This document shows positions 51,601 through 57,980 of a stretch of DNA of 58,017 nucleotides, piece by piece. This DNA is from an uncultured Bartonella sp. (GTDB taxonomy: Bacteria > Pseudomonadota > Alphaproteobacteria > Rhizobiales > Rhizobiaceae), in assembly GCA_946478235.1 (NCBI GenBank), contig CAMLBF010000006.1, forward strand, positions 74,481-132,497. Reading direction: 5' to 3'. Each line of letters begins with the position of its first letter. Position 1 is the first letter of the stretch. The position numbers were made by a program, and so were the translations under genes. Under the pieces are notes generated by a model. It ran no database searches. It was not told where the DNA came from and saw only the letters and a program-made list of their open reading frames with translations.

Positions 51601-54600
51601 ACGCATCATAGATCTTCACCGTACTATAAGGCTCTGCTCCTTCACCACGAAGTGTCGGACGTTTGTCATTGATCGTAGCTCCATTATCAAAGTCATCAAC
51701 AACTGGCGCTGCGGTATCACGACCTGTCGTAAATGTCGGTGCTTCCGGTGGTGTATGATCAACGTTAATAATCCATGGTTTCGATGGATTACTTTCCTGA
51801 TCACTACTATTAACAACACGTGCGGTGAATGTATGGGTTTGGTTATCTTCTAACGGATTGCTTGCTGGAACCTTGAATGTCCATGATCCATTTGAGTCAT
51901 TATCAGCCGTTGTCGTACCAATCAATGTTGATCCGTCATAAATATAGATAAGGGAGCCCGGTTTTGCCGTTCCATGCAAGACTGGTGTACGATCTGTCGT
52001 GTATTTGTTGCTTTCGATTAGAACTTCGCTTCCTGTATGATCATCATAGACACCCGTAATAGTAGGGGAATCTGGATAAGATGTCATAACAGTAACGGTA
52101 CGCGTTGCCGGTATTGGACTCCTATTGCCTGCTTGGTCAACGGCATAAACTTCAAAACTATAGCTACCCTCGTTCAAGCCAGGAACACGGAAACTCCACT
52201 TGCCTTGACTATCAACCTTGACAATACCAATCGGCTCTGTCTGTCCTTTGATATAGATCAGAACCTGACTGTTCTTTTCTGCCTCACCCGTAATAAATGG
52301 GGCAGAGTCATTTGTCGTACCATTTTCAGCAATAGAACCAGGTTTTGGCGGTATCGTACTGCGAATTTCGGTAATTTTTGGTTGTGATGGCGGCGTAAAG
52401 TCAAGATTGACACTATATTCTGTCTCGTCACTGATATTACCAGCAGCATCTTTTGCCTTCACAGCAAATTTATATAGTCCATCCAATGTATTAGATGGCG
52501 TCTGGAATTCCCAATAACCATTTTCATTTGCTTTGACTGTACCCAATAATACTGGCTTATCACTACCAGGCAAAGTACAATAAATCATAACCTCCGAGAA
52601 TTTCTCGGCTCGTCCATAAAGTTTCGGTGTACGACTATTGGTATAGCCGCCATTGACGACTGTTTCATGGTTACTGTCTTCTATACGGCTAACTATCGGC
52701 TGATTTGGTGCAACCGTATCAACTTTGATAGCATGTCCCGCTGACTCCAAGCTTTCATTACCAGCTGCATCAACTGTCTTAGCTGTAAAGTTATGATTTC
52801 GTCCAACGAGAGGATCAGTTGCAAAACTCCATGAACCATCAGGTCCGGCTTTAACCTCACCAATCAGTTTACCATTGTCATAGATGCGAACAACACCATT
52901 CTTGATGGCACCTGTTCCTCGAAGGATCAGCATGTCATCATTCATCCAGTCTACACCTTCAGATGTAATCGCAGCAACACCCTTGCTGTTTGTGACACTA
53001 GAGATCGCTGGAACCTGATCGTTGCTTGTTTTTACATCAAATCCAAATACATTCGACTTATCACTTTCATTGCCAGCCTCATCAACAACTGTAGCTGTAT
53101 AGCTATAATGTCCATCTTTAAGCTCTGTACTTGATGTCCATTTCCACTGACCTGTTACATCAGCCTTAACTGTCGCTACAACATTGCCTGACGCATCATA
53201 GATCTTCACCGTACTATAAGGCTCTGCTCCTTCACCTCGAAGTGTCGGATATTTGTCATTGATCGTAGCGCCATTTTCAAATTCATCAACAATAGGTGCT
53301 GCTGTATCACGACCACCTATTATTTTCGGTGCATCAGGAGCTGTATAGTCAACATTAACAACCCATGGTTGTGATGGGTTGCCTGCTTGCCCTGCGTCAT
53401 TAACAACATGGGCTGTCAAACTATGCGTCTGGTTGTTCCCTAACGGATTGTTTGTTGGAACCTTGAACGACCATGATCCACTTGAGTCATTACCGGCGGT
53501 TGTTGTACCAAGCAATACTGTTCCGTCATAAATATAGACAACTGAACCAGGTTTTGCTGTTCCGCGTATGACCGGTGTACTATCTGACGTATATTTGTTG
53601 TTGTCGATTAGAACTTCGGATCCTGACTGGTCATTATAAACACCAGTAATAGTAGGCGTTTCAGGGAACGACGTTAAAATCGTAACTGTCCGCGTTGCTG
53701 GGGACGCGCTCTTATTGCCTGCCTGGTCAACGGAATAGACCAAGAACTCATACGTACCCTCATCCAAGCCCGGAATACGGAAACTCCACTTGCCCTGACC
53801 ATCTGCCTTGACTACCCCGATTGGCTCTGTCTGACCCTTAATATAGATCAGAACCTGACTATTCCCCTCCGCTAAACCACTAATCAATGGTGCCGGATCA
53901 TTTGTCGTGCCTTTATCAGAAACTACCCCTGGTTTTGGCAAGACAGCACTGCGAATTTCGGTAACAGTTGGTTGTGCTGGTGGTGTAAAGTCAAGATTGG
54001 CGCTGTAATCACTTGGATCACTGACATTGCCCGCAGCATTCGTTGCCGTGACGATGAACTTATAAAGACCATCTTTATCATAATACGATGTCTGGAATTC
54101 CCAATAACCATCTGAATTGACAACAACAGTACCAAGAACAATCGCTGTATCACTGCCAGGTAATTTGACACTAATGGTAACTTCTGTTCCAGCTTCACCA
54201 CGACCATAGAGTTTCGGTGTATGGTCATTGGTATAACCATTATTTTCAACCGTCTTCTGTGCGTCATCTTCTATACGACTAATCGTTGGCGTTGTCGGTT
54301 TCTGCAGACTGATCTCAAATGGGAAGTGAGCCGATTGGCCACTCACATTACCTGCAGCATCCGTTGCCGTCACATAAAGATTATGCATGCCTGTTGACAT
54401 CTGTGATGTCGGCGTAAATGACCATGCACCTTGACCATCAGCTTTTGTCGAGCCTATCCAGCCACCATTAACATCATAAATATTGATGATCGCATCTTTT
54501 TCCGATGTACCACTAATCGTTGGCGTGGTTGTATTGGTTTGCGTACCTTGCGATATCTCGTCACCAGCAGACTTCGCTACCTTGATAATTGAAGGAATAA

Positions 54601-56791
54601 CCGGCGCCAATGTATCAAGATTAACTGTAAAGCCATCTGATCCAACAGCTTCATTACCGGCTTCATCTGTTGCACGTGCCTGATAGGTATAGCTACCATC
54701 CCTAGGCAGGGTTGGTGCCGTAAAACTCCAATTGCCTTCACTATCTGCCTTGGTCTCACCAACATAGGTATAATTACCATTCGCAGTCTTTACATAAATG
54801 CGCACAACACCATAAGCTTCGGCGTTACTGCCGACAAGTGTCGGCGTCCGGTCATTGGTATCCCCATTATCGCTAATCGTACCAACATTTGGTTCCTGAT
54901 TATCCAACGCATGATCAATAATAACTTTGTTTGATGGAGGCGTTAGATCAACCGTAACGTCAAATGATTTAGATTCACTACTTGTATTACCAGCAGCATC
55001 GGTTGAAGTTGCCGTAATCTTATGGACACCCTCATCCAATGCAACGGGAACGCTCTGCGCTCTGCAGTCAAATTCCCATGAACCATCAGCTTTGGCTATT
55101 GTTGTGCCAAGAACAGTTTTCTGTCCATTATAAGTATCGTAAATCGTAACAACAGATCCTGCTTCAGCACCATGGCCTCGCAAAATTGGATGTTGTTCAT
55201 CCGTACTATGCCTATGGGCCACCTCGCCTGTTACACTTCCTGTATTATCAATATACTGGTCAATAATTGGTGCGTCTGGTGGTGTTGTACTAATTTGAAT
55301 AACAACGCCATCTGAAATTTTCCCTACATTTCCAGCCTTATCAACAAGATTGGCTGTAAAAGTATAAGTATCATCTTTCAAATCTACCGAAGGAACAAAA
55401 CTCCACTTTCCATCAGGTCCAGCAACGGTTGTTCCTAAAAGTTTTCTTTCTCCATCACTTGATTGTGCGTAGATATAAATTACGCCTTCTGCATCTGCGC
55501 CAGAACCTTCAATTGTCGGTCTCTTTTTATGAATCATTTCTCGGGATGTTGGACCATTCGGCTGATCATTATCCACACCATGAACACGATCGATTGTAAC
55601 TGCTTTTGGTTGTACCGTTAGAATAGTGAATTCGAATTCATTTGATAATTCACTTTCATTGCCGGCTTTATCGACAACTTTAACCCTAATTTGATATAAA
55701 CCGTCGCCAAGATCTGCCTCACATTTCCAAGTCCAGTTACCATTTGCATCCGCATATGTCGTGCCAAGTAATGTTGTACCAGTGTAAATACGAATGATAG
55801 AATGTGGTTCAGCTCCACTGCCGTAAATTTCAGGTCTCGGATCGTTAATATAGTCATGATTTTTAAATTCACCGACAACAGGTTCCTGATTATCTTTACC
55901 ACCCAAAATTTTCGCAGCATTCGGTTTCACGTCATCAACATACGAAGAAATCGTAGCTAAACTATTTTTCCCGTGAGAATCAGTTACAACAGCTGAACCT
56001 TGTCCTGAATCTTGTACATTATGTGATGTTGCTCGATAATTGCCTTGCTTATCAGCGACTACAACCTGAGTTGTTCCATCCGGGAACGTAACACGTACTT
56101 GACCATTAGCTATAGTTCTACCCGATGCAACAACTGTTCCATCCGGATTTGATTTAAACGATAAAGTTGGCGCATCTGGAACTGCTGTATCGTTAGTATT
56201 TGTTCCGTTATTGTCTTTATTGTTATTCTTATCATTGCCATTATTATTCTTATCATTGCCACTATTCGTGGTGCTATTACCATTGCCACTGGTGTTAGTG
56301 TTGCCAGTTCCACTATTGGCACCATTATCGCCTAATCCAGTTGAATTACTTCCATCAGAACTACTATGACTGTGTCGGTGCCCATGATTTGTAGCAGCAG
56401 CAACTGTGCCAATTGTCGTAGCAGCAAAAGCCGCCATACCTACAGCTTTTAAACCCGTAGCGTTGTGATCATCATTTTCAACTGGTTTAAACAGGACTTC
56501 ATCGCCTGTTGGATCATCAAGAGGAATAGTTGATGGAACGGCGGCCATTTTCAATTCACCACCATTATAATCAAAAACAAGCTCTAGTTGTTGTTTATCA
56601 CCGTCACCAAAAAAGCCCCGAATACGAATAACTTTACCATTTGCTTGATGAATAACCAGATCATTACCAGAACGAACATATTTCGATACAGTTTGAGGAT
56701 CGATGTTAACATGAACCACATGATCTGTAATTCTGACTGGTGATGATTTTTTTTCTGCTTTATTTTTAATTGTCTTTGATGAACGTGACAT
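39686..56791 (-). CDS. Giant BapA-like adhesin of about 48 Ig-like domains (5701 aa), probable type I secretion substrate
   Basis: The N-terminal 105 residues resemble the BapA/LapF prefix domain (SKYVRSGNDLVIHQANGKVI). A short Ala/Gly-rich hydrophobic segment follows (114-133), then a His/Ser patch and a Gly/Asn/Ser-rich linker (140-200). About 48 bacterial Ig-like repeats of about 105 residues fill the rest to about residue 5500; each carries TNDxTPxLxGxAE, VxIYDxG, GxWSF and a final TDxAGNxS. Domains 3-15 are duplicated as 16-28. The C-terminal 190 residues are acidic and hydrophilic with short LDL-type motifs. I see no RTX GGxGxD nonapeptides. AGGA lies 7 bases before the ATG. Adjacent T1SS genes point to export and surface display; biofilm or host adhesion is inference. 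Confidence 0.93.
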   Translation of the reverse strand: MSRSSKTIKNKAEKKSSPVRITDHVVHVNIDPQTVSKYVRSGNDLVIHQANGKVIRIRGFFGDGDKQQLELVFDYNGGELKMAAVPSTIPLDDPTGDEVLFKPVENDDHNATGLKAVGMAAFAATTIGTVAAATNHGHRHSHSSSDGSNSTGLGDNGANSGTGNTNTSGNGNSTTNSGNDKNNNGNDKNNNKDNNGTNTNDTAVPDAPTLSFKSNPDGTVVASGRTIANGQVRVTFPDGTTQVVVADKQGNYRATSHNVQDSGQGSAVVTDSHGKNSLATISSYVDDVKPNAAKILGGKDNQEPVVGEFKNHDYINDPRPEIYGSGAEPHSIIRIYTGTTLLGTTYADANGNWTWKCEADLGDGLYQIRVKVVDKAGNESELSNEFEFTILTVQPKAVTIDRVHGVDNDQPNGPTSREMIHKKRPTIEGSGADAEGVIYIYAQSSDGERKLLGTTVAGPDGKWSFVPSVDLKDDTYTFTANLVDKAGNVGKISDGVVIQISTTPPDAPIIDQYIDNTGSVTGEVAHRHSTDEQHPILRGHGAEAGSVVTIYDTYNGQKTVLGTTIAKADGSWEFDCRAQSVPVALDEGVHKITATSTDAAGNTSSESKSFDVTVDLTPPSNKVIIDHALDNQEPNVGTISDNGDTNDRTPTLVGSNAEAYGVVRIYVKTANGNYTYVGETKADSEGNWSFTAPTLPRDGSYTYQARATDEAGNEAVGSDGFTVNLDTLAPVIPSIIKVAKSAGDEISQGTQTNTTTPTISGTSEKDAIINIYDVNGGWIGSTKADGQGAWSFTPTSQMSTGMHNLYVTATDAAGNVSGQSAHFPFEISLQKPTTPTISRIEDDAQKTVENNGYTNDHTPKLYGRGEAGTEVTISVKLPGSDTAIVLGTVVVNSDGYWEFQTSYYDKDGLYKFIVTATNAAGNVSDPSDYSANLDFTPPAQPTVTEIRSAVLPKPGVVSDKGTTNDPAPLISGLAEGNSQVLIYIKGQTEPIGVVKADGQGKWSFRIPGLDEGTYEFLVYSVDQAGNKSASPATRTVTILTSFPETPTITGVYNDQSGSEVLIDNNKYTSDSTPVIRGTAKPGSVVYIYDGTVLLGTTTAGNDSSGSWSFKVPTNNPLGNNQTHSLTAHVVNDAGQAGNPSQPWVVNVDYTAPDAPKIIGGRDTAAPIVDEFENGATINDKYPTLRGEGAEPYSTVKIYDASGNVVATVKADVTGQWKWTSSTELKDGHYSYTATVVDEAGNESDKSNVFGFDVKTSNDQVPAISSVTNSKGVAAITSEGVDWMNDDMLILRGTGAIKNGVVRIYDNGKLIGEVKAGPDGSWSFATDPLVGRNHNFTAKTVDAAGNESLESAGHAIKVDTVAPNQPIVSRIEDSNHETVVNGGYTNSRTPKLYGRAEKFSEVMIYCTLPGSDKPVLLGTVKANENGYWEFQTPSNTLDGLYKFAVKAKDAAGNISDETEYSVNLDFTPPSQPKITEIRSTIPPKPGSIAENGTTNDSAPFITGEAEKNSQVLIYIKGQTEPIGIVKVDSQGKWSFRVPGLNEGSYSFEVYAVDQAGNRSPIPATRTVTVMTSYPDSPTITGVYDDHTGSEVLIESNKYTTDRTPVLHGTAKPGSLIYIYDGSTLIGTTTADNDSNGSWTFKVPASNPLEDNQTHTFTARVVNSSDQESNPSKPWIINVDHTPPEAPTFTTGRDTAAPVVDDFDNGATINDKRPTLRGEGAEPYSTVKIYDASGNVVATIKADAGGQWRWKPDRDLPDGHYGYRASVVDQAGNESNKSAEFGFDVKTSNNQVPTISKIVSSQGDEPKVAEGVNWLNKDVVTIKGTGAIKGKLVRIYDNGKLIGEVLSQDGTWSFTTDPLVGQKHSFTAKTVDAAGNESALSNIYDVKIDTSAPSQPVFDQYIDNTGSVKGEVANRHSTDEQHPILRGHGAEAGSVVTIYDTYNGQKTVLGTTIAKDDGSWEFDCRAQSVPVTLREGAHKITVTSTDAANNASIESAAFDVTVDLTPPSNKVIINYVSDDQEPQIGKVNNNGYTNDRTPTLVGSNAESNGIVRIYIKNANGNYTYVGETKADSQGNWSFTAPTLPRDGSYTYQARATDEAGNEAVGSDGFTVNLDTLAPVIPSIIKVAKSAGDEISQGTQTNTTTPTISGTSEKDAIINIYDVNGGWIGSTKADGQGAWSFTPTSQMSTGMHNLYVTATDAAGNVSGQSAHFPFEISLQKPTTPTISRIEDDAQKTVENNGYTNDHTPKLYGRGEAGTEVTISVKLPGSDTAIVLGTVVVNSDGYWEFQTSYYDKDGLYKFIVTATNAAGNVSDPSDYSANLDFTPPAQPTVTEIRSAVLPKPGVVSDKGTTNDPAPLISGLAEGNSQVLIYIKGQTEPIGVVKADGQGKWSFRIPGLDEGTYEFLVYSVDQAGNKSASPATRTVTILTSFPETPTITGVYNDQSGSEVLIDNNKYTSDSTPVIRGTAKPGSVVYIYDGTVLLGTTTAGNDSSGSWSFKVPTNNPLGNNQTHSLTAHVVNDAGQAGNPSQPWVVNVDYTAPDAPKIIGGRDTAAPIVDEFENGATINDKYPTLRGEGAEPYSTVKIYDASGNVVATVKADVTGQWKWTSSTELKDGHYSYTATVVDEAGNESDKSNVFGFDVKTSNDQVPAISSVTNSKGVAAITSEGVDWMNDDMLILRGTGAIKNGVVRIYDNGKLIGEVKAGPDGSWSFATDPLVGRNHNFTAKTVDAAGNESLESAGHAIKVDTVAPNQPIVSRIEDSNHETVVNGGYTNSRTPKLYGRAEKFSEVMIYCTLPGSDKPVLLGTVKANENGYWEFQTPSNTLDGLYKFAVKAKDAAGNISDETEYSVNLDFTPPSQPKITEIRSTIPPKPGSIAENGTTNDSAPFITGEAEKNSQVLIYIKGQTEPIGIVKVDSQGKWSFRVPGLDQGTYQFQVYAVDQAGNRSPIPTTRTVTVMTSYPDSPSITGVYDDHTGTEVLIESNKYTTDRTPVLHGTAKPGSVIYIYDGSTLIGTTTADNNSNGSWTFKVPASNPLEDNQTHTFTARVVNSSDQESNPSKPWIINVDHTPPEAPTFTTGRDTAAPVVDDFDNGATINDKRPTLRGEGAEPYSTVKIYDASGNVVATIKADAGGQWRWKPDRDLPDGHYGYRASVVDQAGNESNKSAEFGFDVKTSNNQVPTISKIVSSQGDEPKVAEGVNWLNKDVVTIKGTGAIKGKLVRIYDNGKLIGEVLSQDGTWSFTTDPLVGQKHSFTAKTVDAAGNESALSNNYDVQVDTVAPNQPSFTKYLDNHGKITGEVLNHKTTDETQPVLKGQGAEAGSVVTIYDIYNGQKTVLGTTIAKSDGSWEFDCRKPGTTVTLREGTHQFTVTSTDAANNTSAESSPFEVTVDLTPPSNKVTIDRVLDDQEPKIGTVNNNGYTNDRTPTLVGSNAESNGIVRIYVKNANGGYDYIGSTIADDRGHWSYTVARLSDDRDYTYQARAADEAGNEAVGSNDYTIKLDTTAPDAPTITSFQNTIGSGANATITDIENGLTNDSTPRLSGKAEKNSIITIYDGANILGTVQAGPDGTWYYDVPASNPLEGRRYNFQITATDAAGNVSEKSSVKVLEVNLTAPTAPRIDSIDDNYGLKKGKILNANDTGTDSFTDDVKPTIRGSGAARNSTVTIYDSNNVVVGVTTAGEKGEWSFQIPGEPGYHLVNGKTYEFFATITNSAGNTSLLSSGYKFTVDTTPPAQPTLSHVYDSKVEADIADGKPTRNSSLRLSGEGETGSTVYIYDSISGTPVKVGEAKVIDGRWSYTVDGLGNGSHVFTVRAVDEAMNITSDKNLPTRTVIVDNSVLPIPTIDKYIDDYKEFNPDGTAGSKEILNNGKTNDKTPILEGTAPAGIKAVRIYLNNSSDVFAEVPVVNGKWRYDFAAHNKSLEDGINNISVSGVGESGFESDKSKSFNVDINTIPPSLVTFDSAFVNENGNIDTLGTGRKTNDNTPMFSGKGENGNIIHIYDENNNEIGVGKVALGYWQIQITKKLPNGKHTFTAIAEDAYGNRMETGAKFELDIYNGEVMKPVIAEIIDQVGDGVVDKTGVIDSNVDGGLTNDRTPLLRGTAIQGYKVSIYINGSTVPVATVIAGENGRWSYQVGPNLIGEGKNTFQVRYIDEYGNISELSEAYLINLDYTPPAAPAITGIVDNVPDFVGLVTENGKKINDKSPEVRGTIAKGDGTKYVHVYVDGVFHGTATIDYTTEPPSWSYKINSLLNDGQHTIKTVGIDAAGNKTNIENSGSFEFIVDTTPPQLITAITGARKTKNPNGHDENLKADDDVINSGDYINQKTPELFGTTDYNTEVHIYLLSSDGTTWIDIGHVMSDAAGNWKFFVPSVLPDGTPLPEGIAAFKIKAVDDVGNWTDFSKGEFILHIDTIPPTNVAILQVWDNVEGGIFDGNIPSNGSTNDPRPEFSGTAEAGTKLYIYDTYGENPDVPVAVIDPVPSTGVWSWQPSGNLPQGTHSFYIKAVDKAGNETVSKPWAFDVDFTVPDAPVITSVTDNKEPVTGFLRDGSYTNDNRPIFAGTLAKGSTIKIYVDDVEITDQVIITDAGDHYTWSWQPSTAFIDGEHDVKFVSVNNATGAECRNPATFYLTVDTKIPELTQIYKDQYCQERFTEDLYINSMEDQKLYGKAEQFATIIIYDNGVEIGQASAHQYWITDTESFWGWSWGLPKVMTTGTHKFQVAVRDQAGNISPMSDPVTYHYSLDPADKPTITEVYDGSGLITGTIANGGHTDDKTPTVRGKGVAGSLIYIYANGNHVGSARVGDDGNWSGQILLGNEDRYYYYQNLQITAKQVNEYGNVGPASDSSWNIYIEPDGLTVPKDAWKASKEGVYGANESVILNQTDLAFKVPNGKILVYEDDKLIASADTDANGNFELIIPPSAPNVWHKYTFGFANELGKVTKGIGAADMRPAGLVGKSYGDYYMWSDDPAFKPLVTMVKANAIRSYPEVSDSIRPEGFLNYDHVVTHGVTDMQMVVLAKPGYLKNFKVYIDGVEISGFTFDYFNTGMWPRNAKLLVIPKVAYANTPGEHRVQIQYVADDGSKSALSDPWYYTYLADNPPPIAIDTYSASERQGWPHTDYNGSSVVTNKKSDPMLSGKASRYATIEIYNEVYGNLTLVGKTVAKEDGTWVFDLTTFMRNNRSGWNFHFTARQVDIEGFKSEPGPAFNVQIDQSPPDNPVVTEIIDHAGDVQGPLSITKPVTDDKTPEFKGTAEAGSLVIIYISRDGVKIEAGRYQLAENQTNWSIKLSVPLTEGSNTVIIQAMDKAGNVSYGNYIYATLDTIAPEGPTIEHVTNSEGREVENNGYINDQTPMFRGKGEKDTVITFIEILADGTEKVLGTTVTSGWDNSWTFRLPDNMKLSEGTHTIKVSQTDKAGNVNHLVDAKFVVHVDITPPSKPDGNQFGIYDDNDKSIGWGHATADMKPTFKGTGRDGEKITIYDGDTILGATEVVGGTWSFTPNKLMEVREHFISFSVTDKAGNISDRSEPVNFKIDQNAPKLLRSAEADDDHSADHIVDTQSDEQYHAKSEESAPKHEDSEQGYSLNNLFSNTALSRMAENATDGRADDKAMKVELDRSNLFEGSKGEINLDKIANLTEKDAAKHADNADAETNKGLDSTIKQTETSPKLDELNLQVLDLKVANTGSTSHTSATNTEMKNSDLEHLLHLQQSQVAG
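46998..50627 (-). repeat. Large tandem duplication in the adhesin gene, C-terminal-side copy
   Basis: This 3.6-kb segment is nearly identical to 51156-54785, at a constant offset of 4158 bases (1386 codons, 13 Ig-like domains per period). I see only scattered single-base differences by eye, a few of which change residues (such as a GSYSFEVY versus GTYQFQVY change). The remaining 530 bases of the period (domains 3-4 and their counterparts) have diverged. Confidence 0.93.
51156..54785 (-). repeat. Large tandem duplication in the adhesin gene, N-terminal-side copy
   Basis: Partner of 46998-50627. Inside it two consecutive blocks of about 1590 bases (roughly 51120-52710 and 52710-54300) are diverged copies of each other: domains 6-10 match domains 11-15 one for one (SRIED, TEIRS, TGVY, GRDTAAP, then the VPxIS type). 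This records an older duplication nested in the younger one. Confidence 0.9.
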
Positions 56792-56984
56792 GGTTTAATC
56801 CTGAAATGAAATTCTAAAATCGCGTTAAGCTATAAGGGCGCGTCTCAGGCAAAATCTGAACAGCGGAGCGTAACTTACAGATGAGAGAAGAGCTAATCGA
56901 TGACACTTAGTGACGCGACAGCACGTGTAACGCCCCAGCAATCCTAAGAAATACTAAGTTTAACTCTGAGCAATTTTTAAACAC

Positions 56985-57069
56985 AAAAAAACAGCCGTTA
57001 AGAACAGCCCATGGGAAACGGTTAGCTGACATAGCAACTCACTCTGCAAGACGACCCCTTCTCGTTCCC
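56985..57069 (-). promoter_or_regulatory. Upstream fold and intrinsic terminator ahead of the adhesin gene, candidate attenuator
   Basis: On the minus strand CAG(ctaa)CCGTT pairs with AACGGCTG and is followed by seven T (terminator, 56985-57028). Just upstream, GGGAACG (57063-57069) can instead pair with CGTTTCCC (57013-57020), which shares CGTT with the terminator stem, so the two folds exclude one another. A small AGTTG/CAGCT hairpin fits inside the upstream fold. The terminator ends 190 bases before the adhesin ATG. It could be an attenuator or riboswitch-like leader, or the 3' end of a separate small RNA. Confidence 0.5.
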
Positions 57070-57139
57070 GCGCATCGGAAATCCCAATGATAGAAAATAA
57101 CAAAAAAAAATGAAAAATCAATTAATTTGTTATACGACT

Positions 57140-57151
57140 ACCAATATTGGT
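57140..57151. promoter_or_regulatory. 12-bp perfect palindrome
   Basis: ACCAATATTGGT is fully self-complementary and lies about 70 bases upstream of the candidate leader fold, where an operator for the adhesin promoter could sit. Binding protein unknown. Confidence 0.35.
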
Positions 57152-57248
57152 GGCGTTTGAACATGCAGCTGTTGCTTTTTTCAATTATATTGTAATTTTG
57201 AATGCTTCTAAAATTTAATTCAATCTCATTGAACTCTTCAAAAAGCAC

Positions 57249-57264
57249 CATGGAATGTTCCATG
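57249..57264. promoter_or_regulatory. 16-bp perfect palindrome
   Basis: CATGGAATGTTCCATG is a 7-2-7 inverted repeat in the noncoding region upstream of the adhesin gene. It may be a dimeric regulator site; no regulator gene is in view. Confidence 0.35.
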
Positions 57265-57362
57265 TATAGAATTATCAATTAAATTATCAGCGTCATAAAA
57301 CTCCAGTGACTTTTGCTCAAAATGCTATCATTCAAATTGCATTAGCAAATTCATTTTAATAT

Positions 57363-57400
57363 TAAAAAAACGTACTCCAAAGATTAGTAATACGGTTTTC
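57363..57400 (-). terminator. Bulged intrinsic terminator, minus strand
   Basis: On the minus strand CGTATTACT pairs with AGTACG (with a bulge) and is followed by TTTTTTT. The 37 bases before it resemble those before the terminator at 57947-57980. Confidence 0.55.
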
Positions 57401-57437
57401 CGTTATGTTATCTCGCAAGCATCTGCGTAGAACAACA
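57391..57437 (-). repeat. Diverged direct repeat, copy 1
   Basis: About 79% identical (10 differences in 47, mostly transitions) to the segment at the right edge of the window (57972-58017). Both copies sit immediately before a minus-strand terminator. Confidence 0.6.
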
Positions 57438-57946
57438 TTACTCCACACAGAACTTTTGAAGTAACCTTAAATGGTATTCGATTTTCAAGCCATTGCCGCC
57501 TTGACGTTGACTAATAAAACCTTAACTCGAAATACTACTACTCAATAATTCACTCGTACTGATCCGCTTAAATATAACACCTGACCGAATATGCCTGCAT
57601 CTCCTTAAAGTTGCGGTTTGCCGAGTTTCAAACCATACATATGAGTGCAACACCTCTATGACATTCATGCTCATGAGCAATGCCAATTATGGAACACACC
57701 TTCTACTTTAAAGCCCCCACCGCAGGGCGGATAAATATATTCAATTTGAGTGATAATCATACCTTAAAAAATAATTCAAGTTTAAATTAAAATTCAACTT
57801 AATTATTAACAAAAATAACGAAATTATTAACTCGAATTTGGCTATTTAAATGCTCTTAAAATATCTGTTGGTATTTTCTGCCGATCATATAATTTTTTGT
57901 TCCGGCCCCAACTACGTTGGAAAATTCATTTCAAAATGAAAAAATA
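57438..57946. other. Noncoding stretch between two related terminators
   Basis: About 500 AT-rich bases with only tiny open frames of 25-30 codons and no supporting ribosome sites. If the terminator at 57363-57400 is real, a minus-strand transcript, such as a small RNA or a decayed gene, should begin in or to the right of this stretch. Confidence 0.4.
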
Positions 57947-57980
57947 AAACCGCATTTCTTAAGTTAGAAATGCGGTTTTC
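57947..57980 (-). terminator. Strong intrinsic terminator, minus strand
   Basis: AAAACCGCATTTC pairs perfectly with GAAATGCGGTTTT (13 bp) around an 8-base loop, and the minus strand continues TTTTATTTTTTC. It should end a transcript entering from beyond the right edge of the window. Confidence 0.85.

Noticed and set aside
46998..54785. The repeats as a CRISPR array or transposon
   Set aside because: The repeats are in-frame Ig-like coding domains with no spacers, no transposase and no terminal inverted repeats.
46900..55133. Numerous overlapping frames of 60-115 codons on both strands within the adhesin gene, repeated at a 4158-base offset
   Set aside because: They are shadows of the repetitive adhesin coding sequence; their repetition follows from the DNA duplication.
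56200..56330. Simple-sequence tract encoding Asn/Gly/Lys/Asp repeats as a separate mobile or phase-variation element
   Set aside because: The units are multiples of three and stay in the adhesin frame, so it is a flexible linker; length variation is possible but would not switch the frame.
57471..57548. A 25-codon plus-strand frame upstream of the adhesin
   Set aside because: Too short, with no ribosome site and no conserved feature visible.
57716..57732. GCCC/GGGC inverted repeat as a terminator
   Set aside because: The stem is only 4 bp and the downstream U run is three bases on the minus strand, too weak to call.
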